DNA from: Bryobacterales bacterium
GTDB taxonomy: Bacteria > Acidobacteriota > Terriglobia > Bryobacterales > Bryobacteraceae
NCBI GenBank assembly: GCA_016789905.1
Contig: JAEUQC010000136.1
Span: 1-64,000, forward strand
DNA: 64,000 bases
Reading direction: 5' to 3'
Positions 26,106 through 34,326 of this stretch are shown one piece after another. Position 1 is the stretch's first letter; each line of letters opens with the position of its first letter. The translations under genes and the position numbers were made by a program. The notes under the pieces are model-generated. The model had not been told where the DNA came from. It was given only the letters and a program-made list of their open reading frames with translations, and searched no databases.

Positions 26106-27308
26106 TTACTGCCTCACCTTCATTCCGTTGGTCAGGGCGGGGAGTTCGTTGATGGCGACGCGGTCTCCGTTTTGGAGGAGTCCGGCGGGTACTTCGACCA
26201 TGCCATCGACTTCGGGGCCGGGGACGAAGGTGATGAGGCGGGCGACGCCGTTCTCGATCTTGAATACCTTGGTGAGGCCGGCAATGGAGTAGAGGGCCTG
26301 GCGGGGGACGGCGACGACGCTGGCGGCGCGTTCGGTGACGAGTTTCACCTGGACGAACATGCCGGGGCGGAGGCGGGCGTCGGCCTTGGTAAGGCGGGCC
26401 TCGGCGGTGAGGGTGCGGTTGCGGGCATCGAGCGAGGGGTTCAGTTGGCGAACGATGGCGTCAAAGCCGGCGCCGGCGGCGGCATCGGTGGTGAAAGTAA
26501 GCGGGGTGCCGATTTTGACGGCGTTGACGGCGGCTTCGGGGACTTCCAGGCGGAGGCGCATGGGGTTGACTTTCACGAGGCGGAGGATGCCCATGTTGTC
26601 TTTGACGTACTGTCCGGCGGAGATGAGTTTTTCGCCGACGACGCCATCGAAGGGGGCGCGGACGATGGTGTCGCCTCGGCGCTTTTCAACGAGTTTGAGA
26701 TCGGCTTCGAGGGCGGTGACGTTCATCCATTGCGTGCGGAGGTCGTCGCGAGCGGAGTCGACGGCGGCCTGGCGGGCGCGGAGGGCCTTTTCGAGTTCAT
26801 TGAATCTGTCCTTGGCGATATCGCCGGTTTGGAAGAGCTTGGCGGCGCTGTCGTATTTGAACTTAGTGTCTTCGAGTTGGGCGATGGCGGAACGGAGCGC
26901 CGGGGTAGTCTCCGGGGCGGCGGTCTTGCCGTTATATGGGGGCAGGCTCAAGCGGGCCAGGGCCTGGTTCAGCGCGCCGCGGGAGCGTTCGACCTGCAGG
27001 TCGTACTCGGTGCGGTCGAGTTCGATGAGGATATCTCCTTTGCGGACGGCCTGGCCGAAATCGGCGCGGATGGCGGCGATGCGGCCGGGGACTTCGGTGG
27101 AGACGGTGACGGTCTCATCGGGCAGGAGGGTGCCGGTAACGGCGATGGCGCGTTCGGTCTGACGCTCGATGGCGGAGGCGGTTTTGACGGCGATGGGATC
27201 GGCGGCTTTTGTGGCGGCCTTGGCTTCGGTTGCTTTCGGGTCCTGCTTGGAACAAGCGGAGAGGAATAGGAGGGTAATGAGTAGAACAGCTTGTGTAAAG
27301 GGTTTCAT
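26106..27308 (-). CDS. RND membrane-fusion (periplasmic adaptor) lipoprotein
   Basis: 400 aa. The N-terminus is a lipoprotein signal with lipobox LSAC (Cys about 19), anchoring the adaptor to the inner membrane. VSTEVPGRIAAIRADFGQAVRKGD and RAPFDGVVGEKLISAGQYV are the two halves of the lipoyl/barrel-sandwich domain. A helical hairpin lies between them (about 125-215), and MRLRLEVPE starts the beta-barrel domain. It joins the inner-membrane RND pump to its outer-membrane duct. Three base pairs separate it from the pump-TolC fusion gene, and its start overlaps the stop of the TetR gene by 4 bp, so all three are one operon. Confidence 0.9.
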   Translation of the reverse strand: MKPFTQAVLLITLLFLSACSKQDPKATEAKAATKAADPIAVKTASAIERQTERAIAVTGTLLPDETVTVSTEVPGRIAAIRADFGQAVRKGDILIELDRTEYDLQVERSRGALNQALARLSLPPYNGKTAAPETTPALRSAIAQLEDTKFKYDSAAKLFQTGDIAKDRFNELEKALRARQAAVDSARDDLRTQWMNVTALEADLKLVEKRRGDTIVRAPFDGVVGEKLISAGQYVKDNMGILRLVKVNPMRLRLEVPEAAVNAVKIGTPLTFTTDAAAGAGFDAIVRQLNPSLDARNRTLTAEARLTKADARLRPGMFVQVKLVTERAASVVAVPRQALYSIAGLTKVFKIENGVARLITFVPGPEVDGMVEVPAGLLQNGDRVAINELPALTNGMKVRQ

Positions 27309-27949
27309 GCGTTTTTCATTCCATGCAGAAAGATGTCGACCATGGAGTCGATGGCGCGTTTGCGGCTGGCGCGGACGAGTTTGAAGCCAAAATGCTGATC
27401 AAAGATGATGTAGTGCATCACCATGCCCATGAAGGATCGCGCGGCGAGCGGGGCGTCGACCTGGCGGAAGGCTCCGGAGGCGATCTGGTTTTTGATGAAG
27501 CCGGTGACGAGCAGGTGGATGACGGTGGCGTGACACTCAAAGCAGTGTTCGGCCAGTTCGTGACGTTCGAGCGCGCTGAAGAGCAGGAGGCGCAGGTAGT
27601 TGGGATTGGCGGACTGGTGATCGGCGATGAGATTGGCGAGGGTGGAGAAGAAGTCGGCGGCATCACCGGCGGCGGCCTTCTGCTCCAGGATGGCGAGGGC
27701 GCGGTCGAACTCACGGGGGGCGGAGTTCTCGATGATGGCGGCGTAGAGTTCGCCTTTGGTCTGGAAGTGCTCATAGAGCACGGGCTCAGAGACGCCAACG
27801 CGCTTGGCGAGTTCGCGGGTGGTGCCGCCGCGAAAACCGAGTTCGGAGAAGAGTTGGGAGGCCGTCTCGACGATAGCCTTGCGGCGGTCGGCCTTGTTTA
27901 ATCTAGCGCTCACTAACCTAGTATCCACTAACAAGAGCCCTTTGCGCAA
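27305..27949 (-). CDS. TetR/AcrR-family repressor of the efflux operon
   Basis: 214 aa. The N-terminal helix-turn-helix is typical: RRKAIVETASQLFSELGFRGGTTRELAKRVGVSEPVLYEHFQTKGELYAAI (about residues 21-72). The C-terminal part is an all-helical ligand-binding and dimerisation domain. TetR proteins of efflux operons release DNA when they bind the pump substrate. It is the first gene of the operon and overlaps the adaptor gene by 4 bp, so it should repress its own operon. The N-terminus may begin a few codons later at a non-ATG start. The gap to the divergent glycosylphosphotransferase is only about 40 bp and probably holds the operator. Confidence 0.88.
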   Translation of the reverse strand: MRKGLLLVDTRLVSARLNKADRRKAIVETASQLFSELGFRGGTTRELAKRVGVSEPVLYEHFQTKGELYAAIIENSAPREFDRALAILEQKAAAGDAADFFSTLANLIADHQSANPNYLRLLLFSALERHELAEHCFECHATVIHLLVTGFIKNQIASGAFRQVDAPLAARSFMGMVMHYIIFDQHFGFKLVRASRKRAIDSMVDIFLHGMKNA

Positions 27950-27986
27950 GCGCCGCCATCCAGCTTTGCTACGCTTGAGACGAGCC

Positions 27987-29396
27987 GTGTTTTCCCGTCA
28001 TCAGCGCAAACTCCGCCTGTTTCACCTGCTCGCCGATGGCGTCGTGGTGTGGCTTGCATTTGAGGCGGCGTATCAAACGCGATCGTATTTGCCGCTGGCG
28101 AAGGATTTTTATTTCCTGCTGCCCGTTAAGATTCTCGTTCTGCTGCTGGGGATGCTTTGTTATTGGGGGACGGCGCTTTGGTTCGGGGACTATGAGGCGT
28201 TTGACGGACTGACGCGGCGGGAGGCGCTGCGGCGGACGGCGCGGCAGGCGTTGATGGCGCCGGCGCTGCTGGTGCTGGCGCAATTCGTGCTGCGGCTGGA
28301 CATGAGCCGTCTGTTTTTGGCGTTGTTTGGCGGGTTCGCGGCGGCGGGGTTGCTTGTGTTCCGCTGGAACGCGGCGCCGTTGCTGGGCTGGTACCGGCGG
28401 CGGTTTGGCGGCGAGCACTACTTGTGGATTGTGGGCACGGGGGACAGTGCGCGACGGGTGGCTGGACTGGTGGAGGACGCGTCCACCTATGGATTGCGGC
28501 TATCGGGTTTTCTGGACGCGGCGCCGGCGGTGACGGCGATTCAATTGCGGCAGGAGTATCCGGTTCACGCGCTGGCGGACCTGCCGGGGCTGTTGCGGCG
28601 GCATGTGATTGACGAGGTGCTGTTCGCGGTGCCGTCGGGGGAACTGGCGGAGTTGGAAGAGACATTCCTTTTGTGTGACGAGGAGGGAGTGCGGAGCCGG
28701 GTGGCGGTGGACTTCTTCCCGCATGTGCATAGCGAGGTGTATTTGGAAAAGCTGGGAGCGGCGCCGATGCTGACGTTTTCCGGCGCGCCGCACGACGAAG
28801 TGAGGCTATTGTTGAAGCGGTTCATCGATGTGGTGCTGGCCGGCGTGTCGTTGCTGGCGGTGAGCCCGGTGATGTTGCTGGTGGCGGTACTGGTACGGGC
28901 GACTTCGGCGGGGCCGGTGCTGTTTCGTCAGGTGCGGTGCGGGCTGAACGGGCGGCGGTTTGTGTTGTACAAGTTCCGGTCGATGGTGGCGGACGCCGAG
29001 GCGCGGAAGGCGGCGTTAGCAGAGCGAAACGAGCGGGAGTTGGTGTTCAAGATCAAGGACGACCCGCGGTTGACGGGAGTGGGGAAGTGGCTGCGGAAGT
29101 TTTCGATTGACGAGTGGCCGCAGTTGTGGAATGTGCTGCGGGGGGACATGTCGCTGGTGGGGCCGCGCCCGGCGATACCGGAAGAGGTGGAACAATATAA
29201 GAGATGGCAGCGGCGCCGCCTTCGGATGCGCCCGGGGCTGACATGCCTGTGGGTGGTTGAGGGCCGGGACGCGGTGGACTTTGAGCGATGGATGGCATTG
29301 GACATGCAGTACATCGACAACTGGTCGCTGGCGTTGGATTGGAAGATCATGCTGCGCACGATACCGCAGGTAGTTATTGGCAAAGGAGCTCATTAA
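27987..29396 (+). CDS. Polyprenyl glycosylphosphotransferase (exopolysaccharide priming)
   Basis: About 469 aa from a GTG at 27987. Translation open further upstream overlaps the TetR gene and does not look like protein. Four hydrophobic segments (about 10-110) precede a Rossmann-like domain (WIVGTGDSARRVAGLVEDASTYGLRLSGFLD) and a fifth hydrophobic segment (VVLAGVSLLAVSPVMLLVAVLV). The bacterial sugar transferase domain follows, with LFRQVRCGLNGRRFVLYKFRSM, KWLRKFSIDEWPQLWNVLRGDMSLVGPRP and RPGLTCLW. The family loads the first sugar phosphate on undecaprenyl phosphate at the inner membrane (WbaP/WcaJ type). The donor sugar is unknown. pyrE follows 3 bp after the stop, so the two are cotranscribed. 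Confidence 0.88.
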   Translation: MFSRHQRKLRLFHLLADGVVVWLAFEAAYQTRSYLPLAKDFYFLLPVKILVLLLGMLCYWGTALWFGDYEAFDGLTRREALRRTARQALMAPALLVLAQFVLRLDMSRLFLALFGGFAAAGLLVFRWNAAPLLGWYRRRFGGEHYLWIVGTGDSARRVAGLVEDASTYGLRLSGFLDAAPAVTAIQLRQEYPVHALADLPGLLRRHVIDEVLFAVPSGELAELEETFLLCDEEGVRSRVAVDFFPHVHSEVYLEKLGAAPMLTFSGAPHDEVRLLLKRFIDVVLAGVSLLAVSPVMLLVAVLVRATSAGPVLFRQVRCGLNGRRFVLYKFRSMVADAEARKAALAERNERELVFKIKDDPRLTGVGKWLRKFSIDEWPQLWNVLRGDMSLVGPRPAIPEEVEQYKRWQRRRLRMRPGLTCLWVVEGRDAVDFERWMALDMQYIDNWSLALDWKIMLRTIPQVVIGKGAH

Positions 29397-29399
29397 GCC

Positions 29400-30017
29400 A
29401 TGGAGATCATACCGACACAGGACGAAGTACTCGAATTACTGAAGGAGACTGGCGCGTTGCGGGAGGGGAATTTCGTTTACCCGAGCGGGCTGTATTCGGA
29501 CCAGTATTTGCAGATACCGCTGGCGTTCCGGTATTACCAGCACGCGAAGACGTTGAGTGTGGCGTTGAGCCGGAAAGTGCGGGCGAACGCGGAGTTGCGG
29601 GCGATGATTCCGCAGTTGTCTGTGGTGGCGCCGGCGACGGGCGGCTTGCCGGTGGCGTTTGGCGTATGTGAGGCGCTGCGAGCCAAGCAGGTGTATTGGG
29701 CGGAGCGCCAGAACGACAGTGAGCCCTTGCGGCTGCGGCAGTTTCTGAATATCCAGCCGGGCGAGAAGGTACTGCTGGTGGACGACATTCTACGCACCGG
29801 CGCGAAGCTGACTGAGATCAAGAAGATGGTGGAAGCGGCGGGGGCGGAAGTGGTGGCGCTGGCGGTGATTGTAGCGCAGATGGCGCCGGGTTGCCCGGAC
29901 TTCGCGCCGCTGCCGGTGTATTGGCTGGCGCAGTTGGACCCATTGAATCTGTTCGATGGCGAACAGCAACGTGACTTGAGCTATCCGGACCGGCCGGTTG
30001 AAAAGATCTGGGTGTAG
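29400..30017 (+). CDS. pyrE: Orotate phosphoribosyltransferase
   Basis: 205 aa, normal for PyrE, which joins orotate to PRPP to form OMP in pyrimidine synthesis. The PRPP-binding motif VLLVDDILRTGAKL lies at 124-137. The substrate end has the GNFVYPSGLYSDQYLQIPLAF segment, corresponding to the F-x-L-x-SG-x-x-S-x-Y-x-x stretch of the family. APATGGLPVAFGVCEALRAKQVYWAER is the dimer and active-site loop region. It follows the glycosylphosphotransferase by 3 bp. UDP-sugars need UMP, which gives a loose metabolic link. A 9-bp hairpin follows 12 bp after the stop. Confidence 0.88.
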   Translation: MEIIPTQDEVLELLKETGALREGNFVYPSGLYSDQYLQIPLAFRYYQHAKTLSVALSRKVRANAELRAMIPQLSVVAPATGGLPVAFGVCEALRAKQVYWAERQNDSEPLRLRQFLNIQPGEKVLLVDDILRTGAKLTEIKKMVEAAGAEVVALAVIVAQMAPGCPDFAPLPVYWLAQLDPLNLFDGEQQRDLSYPDRPVEKIWV

Positions 30018-30029
30018 ATGATGCCGTTG

Positions 30030-30063
30030 GCCTGCCCGGCGTTTGGACCTGGCACGGGCAGGC
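30030..30063 (+). terminator. Hairpin after pyrE
   Basis: GCCTGCCCG (30030-30038) pairs perfectly with CGGGCAGGC (30055-30063) across a 16-nt loop, 12 bp after the pyrE stop. No T tract is present, so this is a candidate hairpin terminator only. Confidence 0.5.
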
Positions 30064-30273
30064 GGGGTGGGATTCGTTCGGATGTCAAAGACCTGGTCCG
30101 GGTGGCTGGCGATGGTTGATTAAGACCAGCGGCCGGAGGGGTTGGGCGCCTTTTGGGCGCGGGGTTTTAGGATTACTCCTTGTGGTACGGGGTTGCAGAC
30201 CGAGTACCGCGTCTTGGGACAGATGAGGCATGTCCCGGACAGCTGTATGTCGGGTGTTGACTGCCCCATTTGC
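30064..30273 (-). repeat. Dispersed intergenic repeat, copy C (one diverged unit)
   Basis: This gap between convergent genes has no recognised coding. Read on the minus strand, about 30262-30205 carries the repeat landmarks CAACACCCGAC, CCGGGACATG, and CTGTCCCAAGACGCG. The hairpin arms are at 30216-30221 and 30231-30236 (GGGACA/TGTCCC). The rest of the unit is degenerate, with only GGTTGCAGACC and CCACAAGG-like traces beyond it. Confidence 0.6.
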
Positions 30274-31836
30274 TTAAAGGAGGCGGTTGGGCTGGTGGCC
30301 GTATTGGGTCCTCCTGGTCTTTGTTTCGGGCTCGCTCGGTTGGCCGGGGAGCAGGCTGGGCGTGTCGCGCACGGCGGCGTGGACGGCTAGTGTGACCGCC
30401 ATTACCAGATCGTCGTGCATGGCGCCGCCGGCGGGATGCGTGGTCGCGCCGCTGAGCTCTACCAACTCGCTGACGAAGATGTCCCAGCCGGGTGTTCCTT
30501 CTTCGCAGATGATGGAGCCGACGGTCATGGTCATTAGCAGCGTCGACAACAGGCTGCGCCGGGGTATGCCGATGTAGCCGCCGGTGAGCGTGTTCTGCCC
30601 CTTGCCGCCGGTGATGATGACCGGCTTCAACACTATGTGGCTGGGCAACGAGGCACGGAGACGGTCGACTACGGGCGGGCCGGGGCCGCCGGCGTCGACG
30701 ATCAGTTCCAGATTCTGGTGCTCCTGGCTGAGCCGCTCCATGACCAGTTCGTAGGTCTTCTCGTAGCTGAGGCCGACGGGGAAACGGTGGAGCGAGGTGA
30801 TGCGCATTTGGGCCTGGTATTGTTCGGTGAACAGATAGGGATCACGGCCCAGATGGCGCCAAGTGACCTCGATGGCGGCGATGGCGCTGTGGTCGAAGCG
30901 CTGACCGAGATCGAGGGCGATGTATTTGCGGGGGGCTGGGATGGCGGCGGCGCCGCGAAGATAGTTGACGATACCGGCGCCGCAGGGCCTGTCATCGCCT
31001 TTCTGGAGCAGGATGGCCATGGCCATCTCGCGCGAACAGAGGCGGTTGGCGGGAGGGGTGAATTGACAGAGAAAGTTCCGGCTGAAGGCGATGGGGTCGG
31101 CGCGTTCTTCCATGGCGAGGAAGTCGGGGTCGATGTCCGGGCAGTCGTGGACGTTGGAGAAGACGCGGTGCCATTGGCCGGAGAGGTCATGCCAGTAGTT
31201 GAAGAAGAAGCCACTCTGGCGGGTGGGGGCGGAGAGGAGCCAGATTTTGCCGTGGGTGTGGCCGACGAAGGCGGAGGCGGCGCGGTAGACGGCGTCGCTG
31301 ACTTCGGCGGCTTCGTCGACGATGAAAACGTTGGCGGTGCGGCCGTAAGTGGTGGAGATGGTGTGGGGGACGGCGCAGAAACTGGTGCCGTTGGGCAGGA
31401 GGAGAGAGTGGGACTGGCCGAGGACACGGCGAGTGGGGAGGAGGAGCGCGGCGACGAATTCGGCGATTTTGGCGAGCATGAGGCTGGCCTGGTCTTTGGA
31501 CCGGGAAAGGATGACGATTTTGAGTTTTGGAGTTTGCAGGCCGGCGTAGAGGGCTTTGGCGGCGATGGTTGTGGTTTTTCCCCACTGGCGGTTGCAGCAC
31601 AGGATGAGGTATTTGGCGTCGGATTCCAGGATTTCGGCCTGTTTGGCGGTGGGGGTGAAGCCGAGCTTGGCGGTGGCCCATTCGACGATGTTTTCTGGGG
31701 CTTCGGTGGGCGTGGTAGGGGTGGGGAGGGCGATGATTTGGCTGGAGTAGTTTCGATTTGCGGCGTTTAGACACACTTTGGGTGTTGTCGCCGGTAGGCG
31801 GGTTGGGCTTTGACATTGTAACGGCTCGTACTGCAC
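30274..31836 (-). CDS. Terminase large-subunit-like ATPase/nuclease without phage neighbours
   Basis: 520 aa from a GTG start with AAGGG about nine bases upstream. The ATPase half has an adenine-motif-like TPTAKQAEIL, Walker A CNRQWGKTT (81-89), Walker B FIVDEA (171-176) and the coupling motif LLSAPT (200-205). The C-terminal half has the RNase H-like nuclease acids Asp309 (YIALDLGQRFD), Asp381 (LELIVDAGGPG) and Asp475/476 (MHDDLVMAVTLA). All are intact, as in phage TerL proteins that cut and pump DNA into capsids. No portal, capsid or tail gene is present. The 3-bp gap to the upstream gene makes a two-gene operon. It may be a domesticated terminase or a satellite-like cassette. Confidence 0.8.
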   Translation of the reverse strand: MQYEPLQCQSPTRLPATTPKVCLNAANRNYSSQIIALPTPTTPTEAPENIVEWATAKLGFTPTAKQAEILESDAKYLILCCNRQWGKTTTIAAKALYAGLQTPKLKIVILSRSKDQASLMLAKIAEFVAALLLPTRRVLGQSHSLLLPNGTSFCAVPHTISTTYGRTANVFIVDEAAEVSDAVYRAASAFVGHTHGKIWLLSAPTRQSGFFFNYWHDLSGQWHRVFSNVHDCPDIDPDFLAMEERADPIAFSRNFLCQFTPPANRLCSREMAMAILLQKGDDRPCGAGIVNYLRGAAAIPAPRKYIALDLGQRFDHSAIAAIEVTWRHLGRDPYLFTEQYQAQMRITSLHRFPVGLSYEKTYELVMERLSQEHQNLELIVDAGGPGPPVVDRLRASLPSHIVLKPVIITGGKGQNTLTGGYIGIPRRSLLSTLLMTMTVGSIICEEGTPGWDIFVSELVELSGATTHPAGGAMHDDLVMAVTLAVHAAVRDTPSLLPGQPSEPETKTRRTQYGHQPNRLL

Positions 31837-31839
31837 GAC

Positions 31840-32622
31840 CTAGACCCTTTTTCGGGGTACCGGGCCGAGTTTGTCGTAGTCGTAGCGGCTGTTTTCGTCC
31901 TCCGAGGGCGGGATGAAGACGATGCGGTGGTGCGGGAACTCGCGGCGGTATCCCTGAATGACGGCTTCGGTGCACTCGGTGGTGTAGACGGCAGGTTCGT
32001 TACCGTCTATTTCTGGACATTCCTGGGCATTAAGTGGTTCTGTTTGTTCGGCTTCGGCGTTTTGCGGCGCTTCGTCGTTTTCCGGCACCGCGGCGGGCAC
32101 CTGGTTCGGGCAGTCGGCCTTGAGGAGGCGGAGACGGCGCTCGGCGCGGGCGAGAACCTGCTGGAGACGGGCGATCTCGCGGTTGATTTTGGACATCATG
32201 GCGGTACCGGAGAGCATGGCGGTGATGGCTTCGGCGTTGACCTCGGTATCCCGGAGTTCGGGCACAACGTTCGTCGGCTGTTTGTTGGCGTTGATGAACG
32301 CCATGTTCCAACAGGCGGTGAGGGCGTGGTTGAGGCGCTCGATTTGCCAGCGAGCAATGGCCATGTCGCGAACGAGATCGCGGGCGGGCGGATTCTGGGG
32401 CCGGTAGGTTTCGACGAGTTCTTCGACGAAGCCCTGGTATTGGCGTTTGTCCTCGTTGCAATGGACCGCTTCGTGGGGCGGCACGAAGTGTTTGAGGACG
32501 TCGGCGTAGTCGCCGTGCTTGATGGCGTTGCGACTGGATTTGGCTTTGCCAGCGTCCGTGCGGGGGCCACGCGACTTGGCGCCGTTTTCGCGGCTGATTT
32601 GGGCTTTCTCTTCGGGTGTCAT
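31840..32622 (-). CDS. Terminase-partner protein with GAKSRGPRT...GKAKSSRNA motif
   Basis: 260 aa from an ATG with AAAGGAG six bases upstream. The frame also opens further upstream, but through a terminator hairpin. The N-terminus has a basic motif, SRENGAKSRGPRTDAGKAKSSRNAIKHG (about residues 9-37), seen widely in hypothetical proteins of acidobacteria and planctomycetes. I infer nucleic-acid binding from its basic, glycine-rich character. Residues 50-170 are helical, including a likely coiled coil (INREIARLQQVLARAERRLRLLKAD). The rest is acidic and low in complexity up to the conserved-looking C-terminus YDYDKLGPVPRKRV. It precedes the TerL-like gene by 3 bp, the position of a small terminase subunit, a role that remains unproved. 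Confidence 0.65.
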   Translation of the reverse strand: MTPEEKAQISRENGAKSRGPRTDAGKAKSSRNAIKHGDYADVLKHFVPPHEAVHCNEDKRQYQGFVEELVETYRPQNPPARDLVRDMAIARWQIERLNHALTACWNMAFINANKQPTNVVPELRDTEVNAEAITAMLSGTAMMSKINREIARLQQVLARAERRLRLLKADCPNQVPAAVPENDEAPQNAEAEQTEPLNAQECPEIDGNEPAVYTTECTEAVIQGYRREFPHHRIVFIPPSEDENSRYDYDKLGPVPRKRV

Positions 32623-32642
32623 AACTGGCTCCTTTGGCAATG

Positions 32643-32670
32643 AAAAAGCCCTCCGTTTTTGGCGGAGGGC
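32643..32670 (-). terminator. Rho-independent terminator in the leader of the terminase cassette
   Basis: On the minus strand GCCCTCCG (32670-32663) and CGGAGGGC (32655-32648) form a perfect 8-bp stem with loop CCAAAAA, followed directly by TTTTT (32647-32643). It sits about 20 bp upstream of the ATG at 32622 and before its ribosome site. Transcripts entering from the right would stop here unless read-through occurs, so it may insulate the cassette or act as an attenuator. Confidence 0.85.
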
Positions 32671-32877
32671 CTGTGCGGCACGGGTTTCCCGAGCCGATTT
32701 CACACTACCATGAGCGCACCAAGGAAATTGGGGGTGCGTTTTTGGAAGTTGTTGATTTTTTGGGAAATATAATTTTTAAGAAATTGGCAACGGGGGCGGC
32801 GGGTAGGTTGTTTTTTGGGGGTTGGCATTCCCCGCTGCTGGATTCCTGTCAAAACCGCTACATTGGAAGGTCCCCCA

Positions 32878-34326
32878 ATGTTCGAACAAGCGTTCAAAAA
32901 CATAGACGATATTCTCCGCAAAGAAAGCGGCTGCACTACCGAACTGGACTACACCGAACAGTCGTCCTGGCTGTTGTTCCTCAAGTATCTTGACGCCCTG
33001 GAGCATGACAAAGCCATAGAAGCTGAACTCGAGGGCAAGAAGTACACCTTCATCCTCGATGAACCCTACCGCTGGGACGCCTGGGCCGCCCCCAAAACGC
33101 CCGACGGCAAGTTCGATCACAATCGCGCCCTCACCGGCGACGATCTCCGCGACTTTGTCGACCGCAAACTCTTCCCCTACCTCCAGGCCTTCAAACAGAA
33201 AGCCGCCAGCCCCGCCACCATCGAATACAAAATCGGCGAAATCTTCAGCGAGATCAAGAACAAGATCCAAAGCGGCTACAACCTCCGCGAGATCTGCGAA
33301 ATCATTGATACCCTCCGCTTCCGTTCCCAATCAGAAAAGCACGAACTTTCGCATCTCTACGAAGCCAAGATCCGCAACATGGGCAACGCCGGCCGCAACG
33401 GCGGCGAATACTACACGCCCCGCCCGCTCATCCGCGCCATGGTCCGCGTCGTCAATCCCAAAATCGGCGAACGCATCTACGACGGCGCGTGCGGCTCCGC
33501 CGGCTTCTTGTGCGAAGCGTATGACTTTCTCAAAGCGCAACCCAACCTATCCACCAGCGACCACCAAACCCTCCAGCAGCGGACGTTCTACGGGAAGGAG
33601 AAGAAGTCCCTCGCCTACGTCATCGCCATCATGAATCTCATCCTGCATGGCATAGAGGCGCCGAACATCATCCACACGAATACGCTGTCGGAAAACCTCG
33701 CCGACATCCAGGATAAGGACCGCTACGAAGTGGTGCTGGCCAATCCGCCCTTCGGCGGCAAGGAGCGCAAGGAGGTGCAGGAAAACTTCCCCATCCGCAC
33801 CGGCGAAACGGCGTTTCTCTTCCTCCAGCACTTCATCAAGATCCTCAAAGCCGGCGGCCGCGGGGCCGTGGTCATCAAGAATACGTTTCTCTCAAATAGC
33901 GACGCCGCCAGCCTGCGCAAGCATCTGCTCAGTTCCTGCAATCTCCACACGATACTCGATTGCCCCAGCGGCACGTTCCAAGGGGCCGGCGTCAAAACCG
34001 TTGTGCTGTTCTTTGAAAAGGGCGCGCCGACACAAAAGATCTGGTACTACCAACTCGATCCTGGCCGCAGCCTCGGCAAGACCAACCCGCTGAACGATGA
34101 CGACCTCGCCGAGTTCATCGCCCTGCAGCAGAACTTCGCCGACTCTCCCAAGTCCTGGACCCTCGACGCGTCGTCGATCGATCAATCCACCTTCGACCTC
34201 TCCTTCAAAAACCCAACCGGCGCCGAGCCATCCGCGCATAGGACACCCCAAGAAATCCTCGACGAGATCGCCGCACTGGATGCCGAGGCGGCGGAGGTGC
34301 TGGCTGGAATTAAGGAGTTGCTGTGA
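32878..34326 (+). CDS. hsdM: Type I restriction-modification system, M subunit
   Basis: 482 aa from the ATG at 32878, preceded by GGAAGG; a longer frame from 32815 is not needed. The N-terminal helical HsdM domain (MFEQAFKNIDDILRKE...) precedes an N6-adenine methyltransferase. EYYTPRPLIRAM and DGACGSAGF (202-210) form the SAM site, and the catalytic NPPF lies at 289-292. HsdM methylates the recognition site together with HsdS and is also part of the restriction complex. Its stop overlaps the hsdS start by 4 bp. It begins just after the switch to a C-rich plus strand that marks the island. The restriction subunit hsdR lies 7.9 kb downstream instead of adjacent. Confidence 0.92.
   Translation: MFEQAFKNIDDILRKESGCTTELDYTEQSSWLLFLKYLDALEHDKAIEAELEGKKYTFILDEPYRWDAWAAPKTPDGKFDHNRALTGDDLRDFVDRKLFPYLQAFKQKAASPATIEYKIGEIFSEIKNKIQSGYNLREICEIIDTLRFRSQSEKHELSHLYEAKIRNMGNAGRNGGEYYTPRPLIRAMVRVVNPKIGERIYDGACGSAGFLCEAYDFLKAQPNLSTSDHQTLQQRTFYGKEKKSLAYVIAIMNLILHGIEAPNIIHTNTLSENLADIQDKDRYEVVLANPPFGGKERKEVQENFPIRTGETAFLFLQHFIKILKAGGRGAVVIKNTFLSNSDAASLRKHLLSSCNLHTILDCPSGTFQGAGVKTVVLFFEKGAPTQKIWYYQLDPGRSLGKTNPLNDDDLAEFIALQQNFADSPKSWTLDASSIDQSTFDLSFKNPTGAEPSAHRTPQEILDEIAALDAEAAEVLAGIKELL

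Noticed and set aside
26097-27269. 390-codon plus-strand frame antisense to the membrane-fusion gene
   Set aside because: A high-GC shadow: Gly/Asp/Glu-rich with no ribosome site, while the opposite frame is a clear adaptor with a lipobox.
30637-31770. 377-codon plus-strand frame antisense to the terminase-like gene
   Set aside because: A Gly/Glu/Val-rich product without motifs. The opposite strand has intact Walker and nuclease motifs and a ribosome site.
30274-32622. Prophage
   Set aside because: Only a terminase-like gene and its partner are present. No integrase, portal, capsid or tail genes lie within several kilobases.
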